DNA from: Streptomyces sp. TRM64462
GTDB lineage: Bacteria; Actinomycetota; Actinomycetes; Streptomycetales; Streptomycetaceae
Direction: 5' to 3'
Assembly: GCF_013362995.1 (NCBI RefSeq)
Contig: NZ_JABWDV010000445.1
Location: 1 to 50,134 of the forward strand
Length of the DNA: 50,134 nt
In this document: positions 16,399 through 24,837 of the stretch, piece after piece
How positions within the stretch are numbered: position 1 is the first letter of the stretch
Layout: every line of letters begins with the position of its first letter
The notes under the pieces: generated by a model
What the model was told of the DNA's origin: nothing
Seen by the model: the letters and a program-made list of their open reading frames with translations, nothing else
The model's database searches: none
Translations under genes and position numbers: made by a program

Positions 16399-17308
16399 GG
16401 CCGCGCACCACCAGGTCGAGCAGCGCGCACACGAAGAGCGCGATCCCGATGAAACCGTTGACGGTGAAGAACGCCCGGTTCAGGCGGGACAGGTCGCCGG
16501 GCTTCACGATGGTGTGCTCGTAGAGGAACGCCACGGCGACGATGACGAGGCCGGTCCAGAACCAGAGGCCGGCACCGGTCGCCAGGGCGTACCAGACGAG
16601 GAGCGCCGCCGTCACCGCGTGGCTTCCCCGCGCCCCGTACAGGGCGGCCGGGATGCCGAAGCGTGCCGGTACGGACAGGACGCCGTGCGCGCGGTCGGCG
16701 TCGACGTCCTGGCAGGCGAAGATCAGGTCGAAGCCGCCGATCCACACGCCGACGGCGAGGCCGAGGATCACGGCGTCCCACGACCACGCCCCGGTGACCG
16801 CGAGCCACGCCCCGACCGGCCCGATGGCCTGGGCCAGCCCGAGGATGGCGTGCGGGAAGTTCGTGAACCGCTTCCCGTACGGGTACACCACCATCGGTAC
16901 GACGGCGACCGGGGCGAGGGCCAGGCACAGCGGGTTCAGCAGGGCCGCCGCGCCCAGGAAGACCACCAGGGCGATCAGCGCGCCGGTCCACGCGGACCGT
17001 ACGGACACGGCGCCGGTGACCAGTTCACGGCCCGCCGTACGCGGGTTGCGGGCGTCGATCTCCCGGTCGATGATCCGGTTCGCGGCCATCGCGAAGGTGC
17101 GCAGCCCCACCATGGCCACGGTGACGAGGAGGAGCGTCCACCAGTCGACGCGGCCCGACACCTGGAACATCGCGGTGAGCGCCGCGATGTAGGCGAAGGG
17201 CAGCGCGAAGACCGAGTGCTCGATCATCACCAGCCGGAGGAACGCCCGCACCCTGCCGGGGCGGCGCGGGGCCGCGGCGGGTGCGACGGCCTCGTCGGCG
17301 GCGGTCAC
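16388..17308 (-). CDS. mqnP: menaquinone-pathway prenyltransferase MqnP (UbiA family)
   Basis: 306 residues, GTG start 17308 overlapping the upstream decarboxylase stop by GTGA. It is a multi-span UbiA-superfamily enzyme with both Asp-rich motifs: NRIIDREIDARNPRTAG (77-93) and DVDADRAHG (201-209), which bind Mg-diphosphate of the polyprenyl donor. The context (MqnE, UbiX, UbiD) identifies it as the enzyme that prenylates the dihydroxynaphthoate-type intermediate. Translational coupling to the UbiD-type gene supports joint function. The 3' end overlaps the rhomboid gene. Confidence 0.93.
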   Translation of the reverse strand: MTAADEAVAPAAAPRRPGRVRAFLRLVMIEHSVFALPFAYIAALTAMFQVSGRVDWWTLLLVTVAMVGLRTFAMAANRIIDREIDARNPRTAGRELVTGAVSVRSAWTGALIALVVFLGAAALLNPLCLALAPVAVVPMVVYPYGKRFTNFPHAILGLAQAIGPVGAWLAVTGAWSWDAVILGLAVGVWIGGFDLIFACQDVDADRAHGVLSVPARFGIPAALYGARGSHAVTAALLVWYALATGAGLWFWTGLVIVAVAFLYEHTIVKPGDLSRLNRAFFTVNGFIGIALFVCALLDLVVRGLTV

Positions 17309-18756
17309 AGGCCGTACTCCTTCCAGCGCCGCGTCACCCGTTCGGCGACCGCCGGGTCGGACTCGACCATGTCGGGCCAGCCGCCGTCGCGGGTGTAGCC
17401 CTCCTCGGGCAGCTTCCTGGTGGCGTCGATACCGGCCTTGCCGCCCCAGAACTGCTGGTACGACGCGTGGTCCAGATGGTCCACGGGCCCCTCGACGACC
17501 GTGAGGTCACGGGAGTAGTCGGTGTTGCCCAGCGCCCGCCAGGAGACCTCGTGCAGGTCGTGGACGTCGCAGTCCTTGTCCACCACGACGATCAGCTTGG
17601 TCAGCGACATCATGTGCGCGCCCCAGATGGCGTGCATGACCTTCTGCGCGTGCTTGGGGTACTTCTTGTCGATCGAGACGATCGCGCAGTTGTGGAAGCC
17701 GCCGGACTCCGGCAGGTGGTAGTCCACGATGTCCGGGACGATGATCTTGAGCAGCGGCAGGAAGAAGCGTTCCGTCGCGCGGCCCAGCGGGCCGTCCTCG
17801 GTCGGCGGGCGGCCGACCACGATCGACTGGAGCAGCGGCCGCCGCCGCATCGTGACGCAGTCGATCCTGAGCGCGGGGAACGGCTCCTGCGGGGTGTAGA
17901 AGCCGGTGTGGTCGCCGAAGGGGCCCTCCGGGAGCATCTCGCCCGGCTCCAGCCACCCTTCGAGCACGACCTCCGCGTTCGCCGGGACCTGGAGCGGGAC
18001 GGTCTTGCAGTCGACCATCTCGATCCGCTTGCCCGCCACGAAGCCGGCGAAGAGGTACTCGTCGATGTCCCCCGGCAGCGGCGCCGTCGAGGCGTACGTG
18101 ACGGCGGGCGGGCAGCCGAAGGCGATCGCCACGGGCAGCCGCTCGCCGCGCGCGGCGGCGACCGCGTAGTGGTTGCGGCTGTCCTTGTGGATCTGCCAGT
18201 GCATGCCGATGGTGCGCTTGTCGTGGCGCTGGAGGCGGTAGAGGCCGAGGTTCCGTACGCCGGTCTCGGGGTGCTTGGTGTGCGTGAGGCCCAGGTTGAA
18301 GAAGGACCCGCCGTCCTTGGGCCAGGTGAACAGGGCAGGCAGCCGGTCCAGGTCCACGTCGTCGCCGGTCAGGACGGTCTCCTGGACGGGCGCGGAGTTC
18401 ACCTTCCTCGGCGGGACGTGGACCATCGAGCCGAGCTTGCCAAAGGCCTCGCGGACGCCGACGAAGCCGTGCGGCAGCTCCGGCTTGAGCAGGCCGCCGA
18501 TCTTCTCGCCGATCTCGCCGTACGACGTCAGACCCAGGGCCTTGAGCAGCCGGCGGTCGGTGCCGAAGACGTTCATGGCCAGCGGCATGGCCGAGCCCTT
18601 GACGTTCTCGAACAGCAGGGCGGGGCCGCCCGCCTTGTTGACTCTGTCGACGATCTCCCCGACTTCGAGGTACGGGTCCACTTCGGCCTTGATGCGCTTG
18701 AGGTCGCCCTCCCGCTCCAGGGCCCGGAGCAGCGAGCGGAGATCGTCGTAAGCCAT
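17305..18756 (-). CDS. mqnL: menaquinone-pathway decarboxylase MqnL (UbiD family)
   Basis: 483 residues from ATG 18756. UbiD hallmarks are visible: NLGLYRLQ (169-176, prFMN/Mn-binding region with Arg174) and LPEGPFGDHTGFYTPQEPFP, whose Glu277 and nearby Asp/Glu form the catalytic set. It should decarboxylate the naphthoic acid product using prenylated FMN made by the neighbouring UbiX. It overlaps the mqnP start by 4 nt, so the two form a coupled pair. The family is not in doubt; the step is inferred from context. Confidence 0.94.
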   Translation of the reverse strand: MAYDDLRSLLRALEREGDLKRIKAEVDPYLEVGEIVDRVNKAGGPALLFENVKGSAMPLAMNVFGTDRRLLKALGLTSYGEIGEKIGGLLKPELPHGFVGVREAFGKLGSMVHVPPRKVNSAPVQETVLTGDDVDLDRLPALFTWPKDGGSFFNLGLTHTKHPETGVRNLGLYRLQRHDKRTIGMHWQIHKDSRNHYAVAAARGERLPVAIAFGCPPAVTYASTAPLPGDIDEYLFAGFVAGKRIEMVDCKTVPLQVPANAEVVLEGWLEPGEMLPEGPFGDHTGFYTPQEPFPALRIDCVTMRRRPLLQSIVVGRPPTEDGPLGRATERFFLPLLKIIVPDIVDYHLPESGGFHNCAIVSIDKKYPKHAQKVMHAIWGAHMMSLTKLIVVVDKDCDVHDLHEVSWRALGNTDYSRDLTVVEGPVDHLDHASYQQFWGGKAGIDATRKLPEEGYTRDGGWPDMVESDPAVAERVTRRWKEYGL

Positions 18757-18945
18757 GCGCCCCAGTATCCGCGATGCCCCGCGCGGGCCCGCGCGGGGCC
18801 CGTCCCGTGCCGCGCCCGCGCGGCGTGCGCACCGGTGCGCACAGCTGTCCACAGGCCGTGAGGCGTACGGAGGCCACCGGCTACCCTGGGCGTGTCACAG
18901 GGCCTCCAAGCACGGCCCGCCGTCGCATCCAGGGGGCTGTCCCGC

Positions 18946-19356
18946 ATGCTCAGGGCATTGATGTACATCCTGCCGATCGCACTGACGATCTACGCGTTCA
19001 TCGACTGCCTGAACACCCCCGAGGACGAGGCCAAGCACCTGCCCAAGGTGGCGTGGGTCTTCATCATCCTGCTGTTCTGGATCGTCGGCCCGATCGTGTG
19101 GCTCGCCGCCGGCAAGACGCGGCACGCCCCCGCGAAGGGCCGCACGCCCAGCGAGTGGCACCGCAACCACCGCACCGAGTGGGTCGCCCCCGACGACAAC
19201 CCCGAGTTCCTCAAGTCCCTCCGCGAGGAGAACAAGAAGGACGAGTCCGTCCTCAAGGACTGGGAGGCGGACCTGCGCCGCCGCGAGGAGGAGCTGAAGC
19301 GCCGCGAGCAGGACGACAGCAACAACAAGGGCGACGACGAACCCAAGCAGTCATAA
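18946..19356 (+). CDS. PLD nuclease N-terminal domain (PLDc_N) small membrane protein
   Basis: 136 residues from ATG 18946, with AGGGGG upstream; the ATG at 18892 lacks a site. Two transmembrane segments (about residues 5-21 and 34-54) flank a short loop, matching the PLDc_N domain that precedes phospholipase-D-type enzymes or stands alone. The rest is hydrophilic and rich in Glu, Arg and Lys (LRRREEELKRREQ), probably a coiled coil in the cytoplasm. A TACCCT -10-like element lies about 60 bp upstream. Function unknown. Confidence 0.82.
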   Translation: MLRALMYILPIALTIYAFIDCLNTPEDEAKHLPKVAWVFIILLFWIVGPIVWLAAGKTRHAPAKGRTPSEWHRNHRTEWVAPDDNPEFLKSLREENKKDESVLKDWEADLRRREEELKRREQDDSNNKGDDEPKQS

Positions 19357-19431
19357 CGCATCAGAAACTCTCCGCGACACGTCAACCACTCTTGGCTATC
19401 CTGCACCTGAAAGTGTGACAGGACGTGTCTT

Positions 19432-21549
19432 GTGGCGCTGGCGCTGCGCGGGGGGTGGCGGGTGGACAGAGAGCTGTACGGCCGTGAGGCGGTCCTGGAC
19501 CCGACGGGCCTCGCCGCCCGGCTGACCGGCCTCGCCCCGTACGGTTTCGGCGGCGTCGGCTTCGAGCACGGCGACGACCCGCCGGTCACGGTCTTCGCCG
19601 GCGGCCGCGGCATGGGCAAGACGGCGCTGCTCAAGCAGATCCGCAACGCCTACCGCGGCGGCACCCCGCTGGCCCTGCTCGACTGCGCCCGCGTCGAGGA
19701 GCCCGCCGCGCACGGCCCCGGCTGGACCCCGCTCACCGGCGCGCTCGCCGAACTCGCCGTACAGCTCTCGCCGCGCGTCCTGTCGGCGAAGCCGGTGTCG
19801 TTCCCGCGCCTCTCGCTGGGCCTGGCTGCGGTGGCGAGCATCAGCTGGTCGCAGGAGGACGACGAGCGGGCCCGCCGCGACCTCCAGCGGCTCGGCCCGG
19901 TCCTGTCGACGGTCGACGAGGCGAAGGGCACCGCCACCACCTGGGTCACCAAGGTCCTCGCCAAGCTCGCCGCGACCGCAGCCGACGGCGCCGCCCCGCT
20001 GGCCGGGGTGCTGGCCGAGGCGACCGTGGAGACCGTCCTGGAGGAGGTGTTCGGCCGCTACCTGCGCCGCACCCAGGGCTGGTACGGCAGTTACCGCAAC
20101 GCGGGCGGCAACGGCAAGCTGGGCCTGCACCAACTCGCCGTGGACTTCTCGCAGGGCGGCACGCGCCGCACCGACGCCGAGGGGTTCCTCGTCGCCGCCC
20201 TCGTCGAGGACCTGCGCCGCGCCTACGTGGGGCTGCGCCGCGGCACCCGGCGCGGCCGCCCGGTCGTGCTGCTCGACAACGCGCACCTGCCGCTGGGCCG
20301 CCGGCTCGTCGAGCCGATCCTGCGCGACCGCAGCGACGGCCGCCGCGACCAGCTCGTCGTCATCGCCGCGTCCCGCGACCTGGGCCACCAGGGCCTGCGG
20401 CACGCCACACGCGTGCGGCTGCCGGAGGTCGCCCACCGGGCGCCCTGCCCGCGCGGGCCCGACATCACGTCGGGCGTCCTCGCCGTGGAGCTCACGCCGC
20501 TGAGCGCCGCGCAGACCCGCAGCCTGTTCGACCGGTACGACCCGGCGGGCCGCACCCCCGCCGACCTCCCCGGCGCCGTGCAGCGGCTGACCGGCGGCCG
20601 CCCGCTGGGCGTCGCGTTCCTGGGCCGCGCCGCGGGCGAGGCACCCGCCGGAGTGCGCGGCGCGCTCACGCCCGGGGCGCTGCTGGACCTGACGGTCGAG
20701 CTGCGGGAGGACGCGGCCGCCGTGCCGGTCGCCGAGACGCTGCTGGACGAGCTGATACCGGACCTCAGGCCCGACGAGCCCGCCGTCCTCGCGGTGCTGG
20801 CCGCCGCGCACGACGAGGACTCGGCGCGGGTCCTGGCCCGCACCCGGCTGCGCGCCGCGTCCGCGGAGGGCGACGTGGCGCTGCGCATCCGCGACGCGCT
20901 GCGCGCGGACGGCTGGCCCGCGGGGCCCGCCCGCCCCGGCGAGCCCGCGCACTTCGTGGCCGACCCGCTGCTGCGCGCCCTGCTGCTGCACCGGCTGCGC
21001 TTCCACGACGACGACGCGCCCGCGTACGCCGCGTGGCGGGCCGTCCACGAGACGCTGCACCGCCACTACGGCCCGGACCCCACCCCGTACCGGCTGCGCC
21101 AGGAACTGGCCCTGGGCCGCACCGAGCCGACCGTGGACCTGCTCCGCGCGACGTTCCCCGACCCGGACGTGCACGGCTGGCTGGACCGGCTGCGGTTCGT
21201 CGCCTCCGCGCCGTACCCGCGCGACCGGCACCGCCCCGGGCCCGATCCGCGGCGGGCGCTGGCCCTGGGGCAGGACCCGGGCGGCCCGCCGCCCGACGGC
21301 CTGGACGCGGAGGGCGCCGCCCTCCACCTGTCCGTACGGCGCCTGCTGCACGCCGTGTGGCTGCTCACCGACCCGCTCACCCTGCCGGACGACGACGTCA
21401 TCGACCGGATGGCGCACGAGCTGCGCCAGCTTTCCGGCCGGCACCTGACCGGCAGCAGCCCGCTCTGGGACGCGGCCACCCACTGGCCGAGGGACATCCG
21501 AGCCTGGCGGAGCCTGTCGTCGCCGCCCGGGCACGAGGACGGAGCCTGA
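19432..21549 (+). CDS. P-loop ATPase, STAND/AAA-like, conserved hypothetical
   Basis: 705 residues from GTG 19432 (AGGA 8 nt upstream); GTG 19462 is an alternative that starts exactly at the conserved-looking VDRELYGREAVL. Walker A is GGRGMGKT (57-64) and Walker B is RPVVLLDNAH (276-285). Between them is an unusual roughly 200-residue insertion. After the ATPase core comes a long alpha-helical, Leu/Arg-rich C-terminal half resembling the helical platform of STAND NTPases, but no repeats or effector domain are recognisable. The next gene starts 5 bp after its stop, so the pair is an operon. I infer a signalling or switch ATPase working with that membrane receptor-like protein; the function is not known. 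Confidence 0.75.
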   Translation: MALALRGGWRVDRELYGREAVLDPTGLAARLTGLAPYGFGGVGFEHGDDPPVTVFAGGRGMGKTALLKQIRNAYRGGTPLALLDCARVEEPAAHGPGWTPLTGALAELAVQLSPRVLSAKPVSFPRLSLGLAAVASISWSQEDDERARRDLQRLGPVLSTVDEAKGTATTWVTKVLAKLAATAADGAAPLAGVLAEATVETVLEEVFGRYLRRTQGWYGSYRNAGGNGKLGLHQLAVDFSQGGTRRTDAEGFLVAALVEDLRRAYVGLRRGTRRGRPVVLLDNAHLPLGRRLVEPILRDRSDGRRDQLVVIAASRDLGHQGLRHATRVRLPEVAHRAPCPRGPDITSGVLAVELTPLSAAQTRSLFDRYDPAGRTPADLPGAVQRLTGGRPLGVAFLGRAAGEAPAGVRGALTPGALLDLTVELREDAAAVPVAETLLDELIPDLRPDEPAVLAVLAAAHDEDSARVLARTRLRAASAEGDVALRIRDALRADGWPAGPARPGEPAHFVADPLLRALLLHRLRFHDDDAPAYAAWRAVHETLHRHYGPDPTPYRLRQELALGRTEPTVDLLRATFPDPDVHGWLDRLRFVASAPYPRDRHRPGPDPRRALALGQDPGGPPPDGLDAEGAALHLSVRRLLHAVWLLTDPLTLPDDDVIDRMAHELRQLSGRHLTGSSPLWDAATHWPRDIRAWRSLSSPPGHEDGA

Positions 21550-21554
21550 CGAAC

Positions 21555-23126
21555 ATGGGGCAGTTCATCGGAAACCTGCTGCGCTTCCTGCGCTACCGCG
21601 TCTTCTTCACACCGCGCCAGCGCATCATCACCAGTACGGTGGTGCTCGCCCTGCTGGCCTGGGGCACCGTCACCGTCGTGCAGCGCGTCACCACACCGGA
21701 GGACCGTTCCTGCGCGCCGGGCGTGGCACGCCCCGAGGACAGCGACGAATGCGTGGGCGTCGCCGTCGAGGGCCGGGGCTACGCGTTCGGGCAGGAGCAC
21801 CTCGCGCAGGTGGCGGCGGCCATCGGCCGCGAGAACGCGGGCCTGAAGGACGGCCAGTACGCGACGGTCGCCGTGCTGCTGCCGCTCACCTCCACCAGCG
21901 CGGGCCTGCGCGAGAAGGTCCTGCACGAGCTGCAGGGCGCCTTCGCCCAGCAGTACCGCGCGAACCGGCAGAACAACGAGTCGCCGAAGATCCGGCTCGT
22001 CCTCGCCAACTCCGGCAAGGACAACGTCCACTGGAAGGCCGCCGTCGACCAGTTGAAGACCCTGACCGGCGCCCCGCACCATCTGCGCGCGGTCTCCGGC
22101 ATCGCCACCAGCAGCACCGCCGTCCGCGAGGCCGTCGCGGAGCTGACGGGCGCGGGCATCGCCGTCGTCGGCACCACCATCACCGCCGACGACATCGCCA
22201 ACGCGCCCAACCGCAACCGGTTTCCCGGCCTCGCCCGCGTCTCCCCCACGAACGGCGACGAGGCGCGCGCCCTCGCCCACTTCGGCGAGGTCGACGCGGC
22301 CAAGGCGCTCCTCGTCCACGACACGCGGACCGGCGACCACTACACGGACACGCTGAAGGACGCGTTCTCGGACCTGCTCGCCAAGTCGCCGTACGAGCCG
22401 CAGCTCTTCACGTCGGCCGACGACCCGAACGCCGAGGGGACGACGGCCAACACGTTCCGGCAGATCACGCACCTGGTGTGCGACACGCGCGCGGAGACCG
22501 TGTTCTTCGCCGGACGCCACACGCAACTGCGGCAGTTCATCAACGCGCTGGGGGCGCGCGGCTGCAAGGACCGCTCGTTCAGGGTGCTGACCGGCGACGA
22601 GGGCTCGTACCTGGGCGCGGACCCGCAGCTCGACCGGGACGCCCTGTCGGCGGGCCTCACGGTCCTGTACGCGGCCCTCGCCCACCCCGACGCGTGGCAG
22701 AAGACGGCGACGTACACGCCGCCCGCCACGGGCGGATCAACGGCCGCGTACGGGGAGTTCGTACGGGCCCTGGGCGAGGTGGCGAAGGCGCCGGCGGGTC
22801 CGGTCGGGCCGACCGCGCTCGCGGACGGGCAGACGATCGTCGCGTACGACGCGATGGCCGCGGCCGTACGGGCCGTACGGGAGGCGACACCGAGGGGCGA
22901 GCGCCTGCCGCCGCTCGCGGACGTGGCGCGGCAGTGGCCGCAGGTGAAGGGCTCCTTGAAGGTCGAGGGCGCGAGCGGCTGGATCTGCCTCGACAACTTC
23001 GGCAACCCGTACAACAAGGCGGTGCCGGTGGTGCAGCTCACCGCGGACGCGCCGCGGTTCGTCGAGATGGCGTGGCCGGAGGGCAAGCCGCCGGCGGACG
23101 ACTGCCTGCCGCCGCGGCGGCCGTAG
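21555..23126 (+). CDS. membrane-anchored periplasmic-binding-protein-like (type I fold) protein
   Basis: 523 residues from ATG 21555, 5 bp after the ATPase gene. A short basic N-terminus is followed by one transmembrane helix (about 25-43), then an extracellular domain. The domain looks like the ABC/receptor type I ligand-binding fold of branched-chain amino acid binding proteins: VAVLLPLTST, SGIATSSTAVREAVAEL, GIAVVGTTITAD, KALLVHDTRTGDHYTDTLKDAF, ETVFFAGR. There is no lipobox, and no ABC permease genes are nearby, so uptake is unlikely. I infer a sensor coupled to the upstream ATPase. Four Cys in the extracellular part may form disulfides. Confidence 0.8.
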   Translation: MGQFIGNLLRFLRYRVFFTPRQRIITSTVVLALLAWGTVTVVQRVTTPEDRSCAPGVARPEDSDECVGVAVEGRGYAFGQEHLAQVAAAIGRENAGLKDGQYATVAVLLPLTSTSAGLREKVLHELQGAFAQQYRANRQNNESPKIRLVLANSGKDNVHWKAAVDQLKTLTGAPHHLRAVSGIATSSTAVREAVAELTGAGIAVVGTTITADDIANAPNRNRFPGLARVSPTNGDEARALAHFGEVDAAKALLVHDTRTGDHYTDTLKDAFSDLLAKSPYEPQLFTSADDPNAEGTTANTFRQITHLVCDTRAETVFFAGRHTQLRQFINALGARGCKDRSFRVLTGDEGSYLGADPQLDRDALSAGLTVLYAALAHPDAWQKTATYTPPATGGSTAAYGEFVRALGEVAKAPAGPVGPTALADGQTIVAYDAMAAAVRAVREATPRGERLPPLADVARQWPQVKGSLKVEGASGWICLDNFGNPYNKAVPVVQLTADAPRFVEMAWPEGKPPADDCLPPRRP

Positions 23127-23198
23127 CGGCCGGCGACGTCAGCGACGCCGGCGACGCCGGTGACGCGCGCGACGTCAGCAGGCGGCGTACGGGCGCGG

Positions 23199-23666
23199 CT
23201 ACAGCGCCCTGGCCAGGTGGTGGAAACGGGCGGGCCACACGGCGAGGCGGGCGCGGCGCAGGTGGTCGGGCCCCTCGAAGGTGTGCGTGAAGCGCAGCAC
23301 GGTCGCCCCGCGGTCGCCGTGCTCGCCCGGCTCCAGGTGGAACCGCAGCCGGCCCGCGTCGCCCGCGAGCGAGTACTCGACGACCCGCTCCACGTCCCAC
23401 GCGGTGACCGTCCCGGCGACCGCCGCGGCCCCCGGCTCGTCCAGCCAGCGCAGCGTGACGGCCCCGCCGAGGTGGCGCTCCAGCACATCGGCGGCGGCCA
23501 GCCAGGTCCCGAGGCCCTCGCGGGTCGAGACGGCCGGCCACACCTCCTCCTCGGGGCGCCCGAGCGGCACCACGAACCGCAGGACGTGCGTGTCGCCGTG
23601 GGTCTCGCTGTGCGTCTCGCTGTGCGCGGCCCCGGTGTCCATGACGGCGTCGGCGTCCGTGTCCAT
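23199..23666 (-). CDS. SRPBCC (START/AHSA1-like) family protein
   Basis: 155 residues. A beta-rich small-molecule-binding fold is suggested by LRFVVPLGRPEEEVWPAVSTREGLGTWL and by FTHTFEGPDHL near the C-terminus, as in AHSA1-type SRPBCC proteins. ATG 23666 directly abuts GGAGG, so the start at 23642 is possible. The N-terminal 25 residues are a Thr/His/Ser-rich low-complexity stretch (SETHSETHGDTH) encoded by a short tandem repeat. It lies downstream of ccsB on the same strand but 64 bp away; no functional link is evident. Confidence 0.78.
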   Translation of the reverse strand: MDTDADAVMDTGAAHSETHSETHGDTHVLRFVVPLGRPEEEVWPAVSTREGLGTWLAAADVLERHLGGAVTLRWLDEPGAAAVAGTVTAWDVERVVEYSLAGDAGRLRFHLEPGEHGDRGATVLRFTHTFEGPDHLRRARLAVWPARFHHLARAL

Positions 23667-23730
23667 ACCTCCAGCGTCACGCCGCCGCGCCGGACCCGCT
23701 ACCCCGGCGGGCGGCGGCCCGGGCCGTGGG

Positions 23731-24837
23731 TCAGTCGACGCCCGCGTACGAGTGGAGCCCGTCGACCCAGATGTTCACGCCGTAGTAGTTGAACAGCCAG
23801 CACGCGAACGCGACCAGCGCCAGGTAGGCGGCCTTGCGGCCCTTCCAGCCGACCGTGGCCCTGGCGTGCAGGTAGCACGCGTACGCGACCCAGGTGATGA
23901 AGGACCAGACCTCCTTGGGGTCCCAGCCCCAGTAGCGGCCCCAGGCGTCGCCCGCCCAGATGGCGCCCGCGATGATCGTGAACGTCCACAGCGGGAACAC
24001 GGCCGCGTTGACGCGGTACGCGAGCTTGTCGAAGGACGCCGCGGACGGCAGCCGCTCCATCACGGACCGCGCGAAGGCGCCCGGCTTCTCGCCGCGCTCG
24101 ACCTTCACCTCGTACGCGTCGCGGAACAGGTACAGCAGCGTGGCCACGGCGCCGATGTAGAAGACGGCGCCGCAGAAGATCGCCGTGGAGACATGGATCC
24201 ACAGCCAGTACGAGTCCAGGGCGGGGACGAGCTGGTCGCTCTCGGTGTACAGCCACTTCGTGGCGATGCCCAGGTCCAGCAGGACGGTCGTGACGAGGGG
24301 CAGGCCGAGCCAGCGGATGCTCTTCTTGGCGAGGAGGAAGCCGAGGTACGCGCCGGTCGCGACGGTCGAGAACGTCAGCGAGAACTCGTACATGTTGCCC
24401 CACGGCGCCCGCTGCACCGACAGGGCGCGGGCCACGACACCGGCGGCCTCCAGCAGGAACGCCAGTGTCGTGAGCGATACGGCGATCCGCCCGTACAGGT
24501 CGCCCTGCTCGTCGCCGCCGGCCGCGCCGGGCCCGTCCGGGACGTCCCGGGCTGCGGTGGCGGAGCGGGTGACGACCTCCGGCCTGTCGGCGACCTCCGG
24601 CTTGTCGAGCACGGCGGTACCGCCGCCCGCGGTGCGGACCTGCACGGCGGGCGCGGGCGCCGCGGCCTTCCGCGCCGCGGTGAGGGCGGCGGCGGTGCGG
24701 CCGACCTTGCTGCGGCTGCCGAGCACCCACTCGGCGATGTGCGCCAGGAACGCCAGCGTGTACACGGCCATCGCCGAGTAGACGAGGACGTTGCTGATCT
24801 GCGCCAGATTCTCGTTCGTCGCGGCGGCGATGGTCAC
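23731..24837 (-). CDS. ccsB: cytochrome c biogenesis protein CcsB (CcsA/CcmC-type heme handling)
   Basis: 368 residues, GTG start overlapping the resB stop by GTGA. A multi-span membrane protein with the tryptophan-rich heme-binding motif GDAWGRYWGWDPKEVWSF (about 294-311) and conserved His residues in the flanking helices (for example WLWIHVSTA). With ResB it forms the System II synthase that exports heme and attaches it to apocytochrome c outside the membrane. The Ala/Pro-rich linker after the first helix (about 50-110) is a poorly conserved cytoplasmic insertion. Last gene of resA-ccdA-resB-ccsB. Confidence 0.96.
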   Translation of the reverse strand: MTIAAATNENLAQISNVLVYSAMAVYTLAFLAHIAEWVLGSRSKVGRTAAALTAARKAAAPAPAVQVRTAGGGTAVLDKPEVADRPEVVTRSATAARDVPDGPGAAGGDEQGDLYGRIAVSLTTLAFLLEAAGVVARALSVQRAPWGNMYEFSLTFSTVATGAYLGFLLAKKSIRWLGLPLVTTVLLDLGIATKWLYTESDQLVPALDSYWLWIHVSTAIFCGAVFYIGAVATLLYLFRDAYEVKVERGEKPGAFARSVMERLPSAASFDKLAYRVNAAVFPLWTFTIIAGAIWAGDAWGRYWGWDPKEVWSFITWVAYACYLHARATVGWKGRKAAYLALVAFACWLFNYYGVNIWVDGLHSYAGVD

